Source: Kumtagia yinganensis (GTDB lineage: Bacteria; Pseudomonadota; Alphaproteobacteria; Rhizobiales; Rhizobiaceae). From it: DNA of 64,000 bases. A model generated the notes under the pieces. The model was not told the DNA's origin, ran no database searches, and saw nothing but the letters and a program-made list of their open reading frames with translations. Where the stretch lies: contig NZ_JBEBMH010000006.1 of NCBI RefSeq assembly GCF_040081985.1, positions 186,001-250,000 of the forward strand, in the 5' to 3' direction. Position numbers and translations under genes: made by a program. Position 1 is the stretch's first letter. Each line of letters opens with the position of its first letter. This document shows, in pieces, positions 33,683-42,002 of the stretch.

Positions 33683-33953
33683 GAAAGGCGTCTCCGGAAT
33701 ATGTTGCTATTTCGACGACTAGAAGCTGACGGCAGTGCCGCGATTGTGGCGCAAATCCTGATTTTTCCTGCAGGCCGGCCGCACCCGAATCGCAGTGCTT
33801 GATTTCCGCAACTCAGACCCGGAAGCCTGGTATCGGCAAGGGATGCCGGCGCATTTCCTCGACAACCCAAAAGCCCAAACTATCTCCGATGACGAAAAGC
33901 TGGCCCAATGCGCCGATAAACTGGTATGCGGCGCGTTCACCGAGATCATCACG

Positions 33954-35780
33954 ATGACGACGACTACCGAAGACCCGTCCGCGGCATTGCCAGCCGCCGT
34001 GCACCCCGCCCTCGCGTCGGCGCTGGCGGCGCAGGGCTATTCGCAACTGACGCCTGTGCAGATGGCGATGCTCGAGGACGGCCATTCGGACGCCGACCTG
34101 CTGGTCTCGGCGCAGACCGGCTCGGGCAAGACCGTGGCGTTCGGCCTGGCCATCGCCCCGACGCTGCTTGCCGGGGCCGACCGGTTCGGCGATCCCGACC
34201 GGCCGCTCGGCCTGGTCATCGCGCCGACCCGCGAGTTGGCAATGCAGGTGCAACGGGAACTCGATTGGCTCTACGCCGTGGCCGGCATCCGCACCGCGAC
34301 CTGCGTCGGCGGCATGGACATGCGCAACGAGCGCCGGGCACTGGATCGCGGGGCGCATCTGGTGGTTGGCACGCCGGGACGGCTGCGCGACCACATCACC
34401 AAGGGCTCGCTCGATCTCGGCAGCCTGCGCGCGGTCGTGCTCGACGAGGCGGACGAGATGCTCGATCTCGGATTTCGCGAAGACCTCGAATTCATCCTCG
34501 CCGCCGCCCCGCCGCAGCGGCGGACGCTGCTGTTTTCGGCGACGGTGCCGAGGGGCATCGCCGAACTCGCAAAAACGTTCCAGCGCGACGCGGTGCGGGT
34601 CGCCGCGAGCGCTCCCACCGAGCAGCATGCCGACATCGAATACCAGTTGATGCTGGTGCGCCGCGACGAACGCGAGCACGCCATCATCAACACGCTGCTC
34701 GATTCCGACAGCGGCAGCGCCCTTATTTTCTGCCATACGCGCGAGGCCGTGCGGCACCTGACGGCGCGCTTGGCGAACCGGGGGTTTTCGGTCGTGGCGC
34801 TGTCCGGCGAACTCGCGCAGTCGGAACGTTCGAGCGCCTTGCAGGCGATGCGCGACGGCCGCGCCCATGTCTGCGTGGCGACCGACGTCGCCGCCCGCGG
34901 CATCGACCTACCCAATCTCGGCCTCGTCATCCACGCCGACGTGCCCAGCAATCCGGAGACGCTGCTGCACCGGTCAGGCCGCACCGGCCGAGCCGGCAGA
35001 AAAGGCGTGTGCGTCCTGATCGTGCCGGAACACCGTCGCGGCGCGGCGTCAAGAGTGCTGTCGCTGGCGAAGCTGTCCGCGACGATCCGCCCTGCTCCCG
35101 GCATCGCCGAGATCGAGGCCCGCTACCGCCGGCAGATTCTCGAAACCGCGCTTGCCGCGCCGCCGCCCGACGAGACCGAGGGGAGTTTCGTCGCCGAACT
35201 CGTCGAGCGATTGACGCCGGAGCAGATCGCCGTCGCGTTCCTACGCCAGCAACTTGCCAGCCGGCCGGTGCCCGAAGACAACCTGCCGATTGCCATATCT
35301 CCAGCGACCGTGACGCCGCGTCGCGAGAAGCGCGTCGGCGAGGATTTTTCGCGCGAGAGCGCACCGACGCGCGAGCCTCGCGGACCCGACATGGTCGGCG
35401 GCGTGTGGTTCACGATCTCGCTCGGCCGCAAGCAGCGCGCCGATCCGAAATGGCTGCTGCCTATGATTTGCAAGGCTGGCGGCGTCACGAGGCGTGACGT
35501 CGGCTCGATCAGGATCGACGATATAGAGACGCGGTTCGAAATCGCGGCGGACAAGGCGGAGGCCTATGCGGAGCATCTGACCCGCGCCGGCAGCCTCGAG
35601 CGGGGCATCAGCATCGCTCGCGCCGGCGAGGCGCGCAAGCCCGCCGGCAGAGGCCCGGAAAAGTTCAAGGGCAAGCCAATACTTAAGGGCAAGCGGCGGG
35701 CCGGCCCGTCCGACGGCTCAGCATGGAAGCCCACAGGCCACGGGAAACCCAAAGGCCGAAGCCCAAAAAAATCCGGCTGA
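33954..35780 (+). CDS. DEAD-box RNA helicase with DbpA-type RNA-binding domain
   Basis: A 608-residue protein; the ATG at 33954 (MTTTTEDPSAALPA) was chosen over a longer frame because the helicase Q-motif region (YSQLTPVQMAML) lies about 30 residues in, as usual. The motifs are complete: AQTGSGKT, PTRELA, GTPGRL, DEAD, SAT, RGID and HRSGRTGRAG. Residues around 490-555 (GGVWFTISLGRKQRADPKWL, then GVTRRDVGSIRI) match the DbpA RNA-binding domain. A basic Lys/Gly/Pro tail follows. It probably acts in ribosome assembly or RNA turnover, as relatives do. No operon partner; divergent from ddl. Confidence 0.92.
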   Translation: MTTTTEDPSAALPAAVHPALASALAAQGYSQLTPVQMAMLEDGHSDADLLVSAQTGSGKTVAFGLAIAPTLLAGADRFGDPDRPLGLVIAPTRELAMQVQRELDWLYAVAGIRTATCVGGMDMRNERRALDRGAHLVVGTPGRLRDHITKGSLDLGSLRAVVLDEADEMLDLGFREDLEFILAAAPPQRRTLLFSATVPRGIAELAKTFQRDAVRVAASAPTEQHADIEYQLMLVRRDEREHAIINTLLDSDSGSALIFCHTREAVRHLTARLANRGFSVVALSGELAQSERSSALQAMRDGRAHVCVATDVAARGIDLPNLGLVIHADVPSNPETLLHRSGRTGRAGRKGVCVLIVPEHRRGAASRVLSLAKLSATIRPAPGIAEIEARYRRQILETALAAPPPDETEGSFVAELVERLTPEQIAVAFLRQQLASRPVPEDNLPIAISPATVTPRREKRVGEDFSRESAPTREPRGPDMVGGVWFTISLGRKQRADPKWLLPMICKAGGVTRRDVGSIRIDDIETRFEIAADKAEAYAEHLTRAGSLERGISIARAGEARKPAGRGPEKFKGKPILKGKRRAGPSDGSAWKPTGHGKPKGRSPKKSG

Positions 35781-35809
35781 AGCCCTCGCCCAAACTGTCG
35801 AAAAGCGAG

Positions 35810-36751
35810 TTATTTAGCCGACGAAATGTTCAGCGCCGCGGCGGTGCGAATGAGCGCCTTGAACGCATCCTCGTCGATCAAATCGCCCTCACGGATGTCA
35901 ATGGCGCGGCGGGTGCCGCCGTCGAGACTGGCGTTGAAGAGACCCGAAGGATCTTCTAGCGAGGCGCCTTTTGCGAAGGTCAGCTTCACATAGGTCTTAT
36001 ACGTTTCGCCGGTGCAGATGATGCCTGCGTGCTCCCACACCGGAACGCCCAGCATCGAATTGGACGGCTTTCGCCATTTCACGGTCTCGACCACATCCGG
36101 GTCGGCCTGCTTGATGAGAGTTCGCATGTGGGCGAGCACCTCGCCGCGCCAGCCACCCAGGTCCTCGATCCGCGCGTCGATGAGTTGGGAAGGAGAAGGT
36201 TCACCTGCGCCTTCGTTCGAGGAACTCTCGCTTGCCTTCTTGGACATGGCCGTTCTCGTCATTGCAAAATACTGCCCTTGGTCATCTTCAAACGCACCGG
36301 CATCTGACGCCTCGGCAACGAGTTGTGCTGCGAACTCTTCACCGCCGTGAGTTTCAAACTGATTCTCAAAGCCATAGCCGTCAAATTCAAGGATCATCGC
36401 CGCGGCCAGATAAAGTCCCGCCCGAACTTGATCCTCATCAGATCGAAATGTCAAAGTGAGAAAGTAGTCGTCGTCTGAGATCATGAATTGAGGCGCAGCT
36501 TGGTTGGCAAGATAGCCCCAAAGCGACTCCGGGTCGTCTGAATCAGTTGCTTTTTCAATGTCTGCCTCCAGGAGGACGGGGCGCCCTTCGAACAGCACCG
36601 GAAGTTGGAACGTGCTGTTCGCAATGGAGAAGGGCTCATCGGACGCTGACACAAGCGACACGGGATATGCCAATTCTTCAGGGGCGGTCTGCACCGCTTT
36701 GGCCGAGGGCCACCTGTCTTTATGCACCGCCACAAAGTAGTCAAAACTCAT
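35810..36751 (-). CDS. Unknown N-terminal domain fused to DUF1801 domain
   Basis: A 313-residue protein starting at the ATG at 36751 (MSFDYFVAVHKDRWPSAKAV) after GGGAG. Residues 1-165 form an acidic alpha/beta domain of unknown type. From the internal Met encoded at 36247 (MSKKASES) the last 145 residues are a full DUF1801 protein (IDARIEDLGGWRGEVLAHMR, VVETVKWRKPSNSMLGVPVW, ending near INISSAK-like text). DUF1801 proteins normally stand alone, so this is a fusion or the loss of a stop between two genes. It follows another DUF1801 gene in the same ArsR-headed cluster. Function unknown. Confidence 0.7.
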   Translation of the reverse strand: MSFDYFVAVHKDRWPSAKAVQTAPEELAYPVSLVSASDEPFSIANSTFQLPVLFEGRPVLLEADIEKATDSDDPESLWGYLANQAAPQFMISDDDYFLTLTFRSDEDQVRAGLYLAAAMILEFDGYGFENQFETHGGEEFAAQLVAEASDAGAFEDDQGQYFAMTRTAMSKKASESSSNEGAGEPSPSQLIDARIEDLGGWRGEVLAHMRTLIKQADPDVVETVKWRKPSNSMLGVPVWEHAGIICTGETYKTYVKLTFAKGASLEDPSGLFNASLDGGTRRAIDIREGDLIDEDAFKALIRTAAALNISSAK

Positions 36752-36849
36752 GCCGTGCACTCCCAAAAGATCGTCACCAATTGTGTTGGTGCGCCTCCGT
36801 AGAAAGCAAGCGTGAGATATTCGATCCCTCGGGTAGCCGGAGGCGCATC

Positions 36850-37338
36850 TCACATCTTCTCCCCCGGCAACTTGCTCGCCTGCTTCACCCAATCCGCAAA
36901 TTGCGCTTCGTCGAGCGCTTCGTCCTCAACAATGTGGAAGTAGCGGACGTCCTTGTGCTTTGACGCAACGGGCGGAAGCGGGTCGAGCGATGCGCCGCGG
37001 AAGAAAGCGACCTTGATGTATTTCGTGAAGACGTGGATGCCGAGGAAATAGGTTCCCTCCTCGACCCCGTACATCGGCGAGTTCCATTTCACCGCCTTGC
37101 GCACTCCGGGAACGCTGCGCTCGATGATTGCGTCGAGGCGGCGGCCGACATCGCTTTTCCAGCCGGGCATGGCGGCGATGTAGGCCTGCACGGGGGCGTC
37201 GCCATAACCCTTGGCGATCTGCGGATTGCCGCCCGAGAGCAGGACGACTTCGCCGATCGGTTTGGTCTTTGCCGCACCGGGTTTGACGGCGGCCTTCTTT
37301 GCGACCGCCCCTGAACTCCCCGATGTCTTGCCGGGCAT
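36850..37338 (-). CDS. DUF1801 family protein
   Basis: A 162-residue protein from the ATG at 37338 (MPGKTSGSSGAVAKKAAV), ribosome site AGGAG. A Lys/Ala-rich N-terminal tail precedes the DUF1801 fold (YIAAMPGWKSDVGRRLDAII, VRKAVKWNSPMYGVEEGTY, KYIKVAFFRGASLDPLPP). The family is small, cytosolic and of unsettled function. The upstream membrane gene ends four bases before this start, which indicates translational coupling in the ArsR-headed operon. Confidence 0.82.
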   Translation of the reverse strand: MPGKTSGSSGAVAKKAAVKPGAAKTKPIGEVVLLSGGNPQIAKGYGDAPVQAYIAAMPGWKSDVGRRLDAIIERSVPGVRKAVKWNSPMYGVEEGTYFLGIHVFTKYIKVAFFRGASLDPLPPVASKHKDVRYFHIVEDEALDEAQFADWVKQASKLPGEKM

Positions 37339-37342
37339 ATCG

Positions 37343-37570
37343 TCACTCCTGTCCGACGGTGCGCCGCCCGCCGCGCCGACCGGCGACATAGGGCAGCGCG
37401 AACATGTACAGACCGGAAAATAGCATCAGGAAGAGCGGTGGCAACGGCGCGTAGACAAGCCAAGCAGGAGGCTCTCCCATCGCCATGGCGGCAAAGTTGG
37501 CGATGACCGTGATGGTGAAGATGATCGACAGCCAGCGGTGGGCCTGGCGAATCCAGTTGTTCCAGGTCAA
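37343..37570 (-). CDS. Small two-span membrane protein
   Basis: A 75-residue protein. The start was placed at TTG 37570, six bases after AGGAGATT, because no ATG opens the frame. It has two hydrophobic segments (WLSIIFTITVIANFAAMAM and PLPPLFLMLFSGLYMFALP) and a basic Arg/Gly tail, with His and Trp near the first span (RQAHRWLS). It lies between the SRPBCC gene and the DUF1801 gene in the ArsR-headed cluster, which suggests a shared job, but no function can be named. Confidence 0.7.
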   Translation of the reverse strand: MTWNNWIRQAHRWLSIIFTITVIANFAAMAMGEPPAWLVYAPLPPLFLMLFSGLYMFALPYVAGRRGGRRTVGQE

Positions 37571-37631
37571 GGGAATCTCCTTTCAGGGCAAGTCGAAGTG
37601 GATCGGGCGTGTCCCATGCGGCCGGCAGACG

Positions 37632-38063
37632 TCAATCCGCGCGCGCCAAAACCTCTTCCAGTTTCGCGAAGAATTGCTGCCACCCTGCCTTGGCGCCGCC
37701 AAAAGCCTGCTTCTGATCCGGCCGGAAACCCGACTGCTCCATACGCAGGTGGGTCCCTGTGCTCGTCGGGCTGAGCGTGAAGGTCACCACGCTCTTCAGG
37801 TTGAAGGCCGCATCGTCGTGCTTGAAATCCCAAGAGTAGGACAGCTTCGTGTTCGGCTCGACGGCGAGGACCTCGCAGTCCAGCGCGCCGCCCCAGTCGC
37901 CGCGAAGGTTGAAACGGTGACCCACGTCCGGCCTGAAATCGTTCTTCATCAGCCATTCCTCGATCAGATGCGGTTGCGTGAGCGCGCGCCAGAGCTTTTC
38001 GGGCGGATGCGGGATATCGCGCTCGACGATGACCGTGCGCGTTTCGGCCGATGTTTTGTTCAT
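37632..38063 (-). CDS. SRPBCC / AHSA1-like protein
   Basis: A 143-residue START-like domain protein of the Aha1 C-terminal type (AHSA1). Hallmarks are VIVERDIPHPPEKLWRALTQ, IEEWLMKNDFRPDVGHRF, CEVLAVEPNTKLSYSWDF and GWQQFFAKLEEVL. The fold binds hydrophobic ligands in a deep pocket. It overlaps the ArsR gene by four bases (ATGA), a pairing seen very often: the ArsR protein represses, and the SRPBCC protein probably handles an unknown ligand. Cytosolic. Confidence 0.88.
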   Translation of the reverse strand: MNKTSAETRTVIVERDIPHPPEKLWRALTQPHLIEEWLMKNDFRPDVGHRFNLRGDWGGALDCEVLAVEPNTKLSYSWDFKHDDAAFNLKSVVTFTLSPTSTGTHLRMEQSGFRPDQKQAFGGAKAGWQQFFAKLEEVLARAD

Positions 38064-38383
38064 TGGTCCAACCTTTTCAGCAGGTCTTCGAGCCCGTCGA
38101 ACCGGCTTTCCCAGAACCCGGCCATCTCCTTTGTCCAGTCGACCAGCGGCGCCAGGGCGCCGAGCTGGGCGCTGTAGTGCGTCAATCGGCCTTCATGGCG
38201 GTCTCGAACCAGTCCGGCCTGTTTCAGAAGCCCAAGATGTTTCGAGACGGCTGGCTGGGAGACCCCAGCGCGGGCCGTCAACGCCCCGACCGTCTGCTCG
38301 CCTTCACGGCACAGCCGCTCGAATAGGGCGCGCCGCGTCGGGTCCGAAAGCGTCCGGAAAAGCAGGTCATGGGCGTCGGGCAT
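38060..38383 (-). CDS. ArsR-family transcriptional regulator
   Basis: A 107-residue winged-helix repressor. It has LLFRTLSDPTRRALFERLCR at the N-terminus, the recognition helix in GVSQPAVSKHLGLLKQAGLV, and the wing RDRHEGRLTHYSAQ. The Cys metal site (ELCVCDL) of arsenic or cadmium sensors is absent, so it belongs to the metal-independent type that pairs with AHSA1 proteins. It heads an operon with the SRPBCC, membrane and DUF1801 genes. Two direct repeats just upstream are the likely operator. Confidence 0.92.
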   Translation of the reverse strand: MPDAHDLLFRTLSDPTRRALFERLCREGEQTVGALTARAGVSQPAVSKHLGLLKQAGLVRDRHEGRLTHYSAQLGALAPLVDWTKEMAGFWESRFDGLEDLLKRLDQ

Positions 38384-38392
38384 TTTTGATCA

Positions 38393-38434
38393 ATAACCAT
38401 CCAGCTATCGATTCACGTATAACCATCGAGATAT
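38393..38434. promoter_or_regulatory. Direct repeats before the ArsR operon
   Basis: ATAACCATCCAGCTAT (38393-38408) and ATAACCATCGAGATAT (38419-38434) are 26 bases apart and lie 10-51 bases before the ArsR start codon. Position and repetition fit operator sites for the ArsR protein over the promoter. Confidence 0.55.
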
Positions 38435-38539
38435 GGGTTCGTCAAGCCTGGCCTCATGTCGTGGCTGCGAGCCGCCGGCTCGGTAGCCCGGCATTCCGCC
38501 GCGTGCTAAACCGCGCGCAAGGGAATCGGAATTTTTGTG

Positions 38540-38722
38540 ATGCGCCTGTTGCTGCCGACCGCGACGATCATGGCATTGGCCCTGCTTTCGGCCTGCCAGA
38601 GCGCGCCGCCGACAAAGCCATTCGAGCCGGAATGCACGCCGCGCCGCTATGACGCCGGCTTCTGCGACGTGCCGACGAATTTCCATTTGTGGGCGACGCT
38701 TCTGACCGGGCAGTTGCAATAG
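38540..38722 (+). CDS. Small predicted lipoprotein
   Basis: A 60-residue protein from the ATG at 38540 (MRLLLPTATIMALALLSACQ). The hydrophobic signal ends in the lipobox LSAC, so Cys at about position 19 should be lipidated after signal peptidase II cleavage. The mature part is about 40 residues and has two more Cys (ECTPRRYDAGFCDVP). No family recognised. Envelope-located; role unknown. Confidence 0.6.
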   Translation: MRLLLPTATIMALALLSACQSAPPTKPFEPECTPRRYDAGFCDVPTNFHLWATLLTGQLQ

Positions 38723-38782
38723 CCGTTCAGGTTTTACGGAAGGAACGGAAACGCATCTTCAAAACTGGAGCCGGTGGTGCCT

Positions 38783-39190
38783 ATGAAGATGATTTCACAC
38801 GGTGATCAGCCGCGCGAGGAATGGCGAGCCGGCGTAGAAACCCGAATGCACGTGTCGGCCTGCAACGGTGCAAATCAACTTTGTATTTTCGAACAATGGG
38901 TGGCCCCAGCCATGGGCGCTCCCACGCACAGTCATCCGGTCGAGGAAGTGCTTACGGTCGTCACGGGTAAAGCCGAGATGTGGATTGATGACGAGACGGC
39001 GATCTTGGTTGGTGGGCAATCGCTTGTTGTCCCGGCCAGCCGAAAACACGGCTTCAGAAATGTAGGGTCCGAAACGCTTCACCTGCGCGCCGTACTCGCC
39101 TCATCGATCTTCGAAGCGCTGTTTGAGGACGGCGAGCCTGTCCGGCGCTGGCTTCCGTCGGCCGTCAACCAAGGTCGACCTTCAAACTAA
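38783..39190 (+). CDS. Cupin-domain protein
   Basis: A 135-residue single-domain cupin. The ATG at 38783 was chosen because the GGAG site is too close to the GTG at 38774. Cupin motif 1 is present as PTHSHPVEEVLTVVTGKAEM and motif 2 as the SLVVPASRKHGFRNVG stretch, giving His ligands for a metal. Small stand-alone cupins act as enzymes or ligand binders, and the substrate cannot be told. It is convergent with cobT, 18 bases away. Confidence 0.8.
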   Translation: MKMISHGDQPREEWRAGVETRMHVSACNGANQLCIFEQWVAPAMGAPTHSHPVEEVLTVVTGKAEMWIDDETAILVGGQSLVVPASRKHGFRNVGSETLHLRAVLASSIFEALFEDGEPVRRWLPSAVNQGRPSN

Positions 39191-39208
39191 GACGTTCAAA
39201 CCGAGACG

Positions 39209-40213
39209 TTATCGGGAGGCGGATGCCCTGGCTTCCGCGAAGGTCGATACCACCTGCGCGGCGGCCTTGACCACCCCTGCGGCGAGAACGGCCGATGTCC
39301 CCTCCCCGCCGGCAATGTGGAGATCGAGGACCGGTTTCAGGCCAAGTTGGTTGACGGCATGTGTCAGGCCTCGCTCAACAGGCTGCTGCGCAAGCACGCA
39401 ATGGTCTGTTGCCCCGGCTTCGAGCTTCTTCAGCACCGCCGCCGCCGCAATCGCCGCACCGCCGTCGAGGATCACCGGCACGCGCTCCATGCGTGCGGCC
39501 AGGATCGCACCGGCAATTGCCGCGAACTCGCGGCCGCCGAGCCGCCGCAGCACCTCCAGCGGGTCGTTCAGATGCCCGGCATGTAGAGCCAGCGCTCGGT
39601 CGACGATCTCCGCCTTGCGCGCCACCATGGCCGCGTCGGCGCCGGAGCCCGGTCCGGCCCAATCCGCGCCCGCGCCGCCGAACAGCGCCGCAAGCATCGC
39701 TGCCGCGACCGTCGAGCCGCCGACGCCGAGATTGCCGATGCACAAGAGGTCTGTCCCGCCGGCCACCGCCTCCATGCCGAAGGCCATCGTCGCCGCGCAG
39801 CCGCGCTCGTCAAATGCCGCTTCGCTGGCGATGTCGCCGGTCGGCAGGTGCAGCGCGAGGTCGAAGACCTTCAACCCGACATCGTTCGCCAGGCAAACAC
39901 CGTTGATGGCGGCGCCCCCGGCGGCACAGAGTTCGACCAGCCGCGCCGTCTCCTCGACCGGGCGCGGCGAGACGCCGTGGACCGCCACGCCGTGGTTGCC
40001 CACGAAAATCGCCATCAGCGGCCGGCGGATCGAAGGCTGCTTGCCGCTCCAGCGCGCCAGCCAGACCGCGATCTCCTCCAGCCGGCCGAGCGATCCGAAG
40101 CGCCGCGACCGCGACAGGAAGTCGAAGCGCACGCGCTCCGCTACCGTTTCGTCGCCGGCCGGCAATTGCCCGATCAGCCCGCGTATGTCGTCGAAGGGAA
40201 GTTCAGATGCCAT
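39209..40213 (-). CDS. cobT: Nicotinate-nucleotide--dimethylbenzimidazole phosphoribosyltransferase
   Basis: A 334-residue enzyme starting at the ATG at 40213 (MASELPFDDIRGLIGQLPAG). It has the family pieces PLMAIFVGNHGVAVHGVSP, GGAAINGVC, FGMEAVAGGTDLLCIGNLGV, PVILDGGAAIAAAAVL and LDLHIAGGEGTSAVLA. It makes alpha-ribazole phosphate from dimethylbenzimidazole and nicotinate mononucleotide for the lower loop of cobalamin. No other cobalamin genes adjoin it. B12 is needed by NrdJ in the same window. Confidence 0.95.
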   Translation of the reverse strand: MASELPFDDIRGLIGQLPAGDETVAERVRFDFLSRSRRFGSLGRLEEIAVWLARWSGKQPSIRRPLMAIFVGNHGVAVHGVSPRPVEETARLVELCAAGGAAINGVCLANDVGLKVFDLALHLPTGDIASEAAFDERGCAATMAFGMEAVAGGTDLLCIGNLGVGGSTVAAAMLAALFGGAGADWAGPGSGADAAMVARKAEIVDRALALHAGHLNDPLEVLRRLGGREFAAIAGAILAARMERVPVILDGGAAIAAAAVLKKLEAGATDHCVLAQQPVERGLTHAVNQLGLKPVLDLHIAGGEGTSAVLAAGVVKAAAQVVSTFAEARASASR

Positions 40214-40342
40214 GTCGTATCCGCCGCGCCTCGCAGTCGTTGCCGGGGGGCATAGACGCTCTCGCCGCGTGGCACAATCGCGCCCTTGCATTGCGGGGCC
40301 GCCTGTCCCATGTGCTGAGGAACAAACGGAAACTTTTCGGCC

Positions 40343-40570
40343 GTGATCGAGTCGCCCTGCATCCTCGTCTGCTCCATCGACATGAAGACGGGTTATTGCT
40401 TCGGCTGCGGGCGCACGCGCGACGAGATCTCCGAGTGGATCGCCATGACCCCGGAGCAGCGGCGCGCCGTAATGGCGCTGCTGCCGGCGCGGCTGGAGAG
40501 CGTCGAACGCCGGCCGCGCCGCGAGACCCGCCGCGCCCGCATGGCGCGCGAACGCGGCATAGCGGAGTAG
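40343..40570 (+). CDS. DUF1289 family protein
   Basis: A 75-residue protein starting at GTG 40343 (VIESPCILVCSIDMKTGYCF). The four conserved Cys (PCILVCSID and GYCFGCGRT) with TRDEISEWIAMTPEQRRAVM are the DUF1289 signature and probably bind a metal or Fe-S cluster. The tail is Arg-rich. The function of the family is unknown. It lies 10 bases before the membrane aspartic protease gene, so the two are probably co-transcribed. Confidence 0.9.
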   Translation: MIESPCILVCSIDMKTGYCFGCGRTRDEISEWIAMTPEQRRAVMALLPARLESVERRPRRETRRARMARERGIAE

Positions 40571-40580
40571 GACCGGATCG

Positions 40581-41282
40581 ATGAACCGCTACTATATCGG
40601 CCTGATCATCCTCGGCGTCGGGTTGGTCATCCTGCTGATGACCGATTCCAGCGGCTCTGTCTTCGGCCTGGACAACAATGACTTCGGCAGGCTGGTCTAT
40701 GGCGGCGCTCTCATTGCCGTCCTCGCCGTCTGGTTTCTGTCGTCGCGCCGCGCCATGAGCGGCGGCTTGCGCGCGGCGGCCATCTGGCTGGCGGTCGCCC
40801 TCGCGCTCGTTGCCGGTTACCAGTACCGCTACGAAATGCAGGACGTGCTTTCGCGCCTCACCGCCGGCCTGATCCCCGGCAGCCCGCTCTCATCCTTCGA
40901 TCAGGAAGGCCGCGCCACCGTGATGATGGAAAAGCGGCAGAATGGCCATTTCGAGGTGAGCGGCACCGTCGAGGGGGCCCCGGTCGAGTTCCTGGTCGAT
41001 ACCGGCGCCACCAGCACCGTGCTGACCGCGGAGGATGCGCGCCGCGCCGGCATCGACGTGAACGCGCTCAACTATTCCGTCCCCGTCGCCACCGCCAACG
41101 GCACCGCGACGGCCGCCGCGACGCGGGCGCGCGAAATCACCGTCGGCAGCATCATCCGTCGCAACCAGCCGGTTCTCGTCGCCGCCGAGGGCTCGCTCGG
41201 CCAGAGCCTGCTCGGCATGAATTTCATCTCGACCCTGTCGGGTTTCGATATGCGGGGCGACCGGCTGACTCTTCGCGACTGA
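40581..41282 (+). CDS. Membrane retropepsin-like aspartic protease (clan AA)
   Basis: A 233-residue protein. Three N-terminal spans (YYIGLIILGVGLVILLM, LVYGGALIAVLAVWFL, AAAIWLAVALALVAGY) precede a single retropepsin-like domain with the active-site motif EFLVDTGATSTVLTAEDA and a second glycine-rich strand GQSLLGMNFIS. Such proteins dimerise to form a full aspartic protease site, here probably facing the periplasm. The substrate is unknown. Downstream of the DUF1289 gene; ends in a strong hairpin shared with the convergent DUF1489 gene. Confidence 0.88.
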   Translation: MNRYYIGLIILGVGLVILLMTDSSGSVFGLDNNDFGRLVYGGALIAVLAVWFLSSRRAMSGGLRAAAIWLAVALALVAGYQYRYEMQDVLSRLTAGLIPGSPLSSFDQEGRATVMMEKRQNGHFEVSGTVEGAPVEFLVDTGATSTVLTAEDARRAGIDVNALNYSVPVATANGTATAAATRAREITVGSIIRRNQPVLVAAEGSLGQSLLGMNFISTLSGFDMRGDRLTLRD

Positions 41283-41298
41283 TCGCGCCGCATCGGCC

Positions 41299-41334
41299 GG
41301 GCAGTTCGACGCATCGCTGGGCATCGAACTGCCC
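41299..41334. terminator. Strong bidirectional hairpin
   Basis: GGGCAGTTCGA (41299-41309) pairs perfectly with TCGAACTGCCC (41324-41334), an 11-bp stem between two convergent genes. Confidence 0.65.
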
Positions 41335-41336
41335 AG

Positions 41337-41774
41337 CTAAAGCAGCCCGAGCGCCGCCAGTTCCTGCCTCAGATGCGGCGGCATCTGCATGAGCCCAGCG
41401 CTGCCCTTGCCGAGATCGGCCGGCGCGTCGGCCGGCTTGAGGTAGCGCCAACCCTGGAATGCACGGCGCGGCTGCCATTCAGTACGCTCGACAACCGGAT
41501 CAAGGACGAGGTGGCAGCGGCCTATGCCCTCGGCATCGGTGAACGGGCGGACTTCCACCAAGCGCTGGCGGCACTGCACCTGCGCTTTGATGACCCAGTA
41601 GAGCGACCCGCCGTCCACCAGTTCGGCGGCGCGCGTCGGCACCATGCGCGTGGTGTGGAAATGCTCGACCGGTTCGCCGGCGCGCCGCTTCTCATCGAGG
41701 CGGAAGGCGATCCACTCTTCCAGATCCTCGACGCTGTCGCAGCCGACACAGAGCTTTATCAGATTGAGCGCCAT
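41337..41774 (-). CDS. DUF1489 family protein
   Basis: A 145-residue protein. The opening MALNLIKLCVGCDSVEDLEE, followed by FHTTRMVPTRAAELVDGGSL, YWVIKAQVQCRQ and RAFQGWRYLKPADAPADLG, is the standard DUF1489 sequence of alphaproteobacteria. Cytosolic, without membrane segments. Function unknown. It is a single gene, convergent with the aspartic protease gene and divergent from the HExxH gene pair. Confidence 0.92.
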   Translation of the reverse strand: MALNLIKLCVGCDSVEDLEEWIAFRLDEKRRAGEPVEHFHTTRMVPTRAAELVDGGSLYWVIKAQVQCRQRLVEVRPFTDAEGIGRCHLVLDPVVERTEWQPRRAFQGWRYLKPADAPADLGKGSAGLMQMPPHLRQELAALGLL

Positions 41775-42002
41775 GCCTGATGATTTACCGCACGACGCGC
41801 GCCGGTCAATCGCCTAGCCGGTTATGCACAGGTCGCGCGCTGCCACGACTTTGCCTCCAGTCGACCCGCCTTCGTTCCCACGCGCCATATAGGCCCAGCA
41901 CGATTCAAAGGACCACATTGAAAGGCACAGAATGGATACAAAACCGTGAAATCTTGCACATTCTCTCGGAAGGTCGCACATGGCGAACACCAAGGAGACC
42001 GA

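Noticed and set aside
36547..36963. Plus-strand frame over the DUF1801 fusion gene
   Set aside because: Antisense to a supported gene and without protein features.
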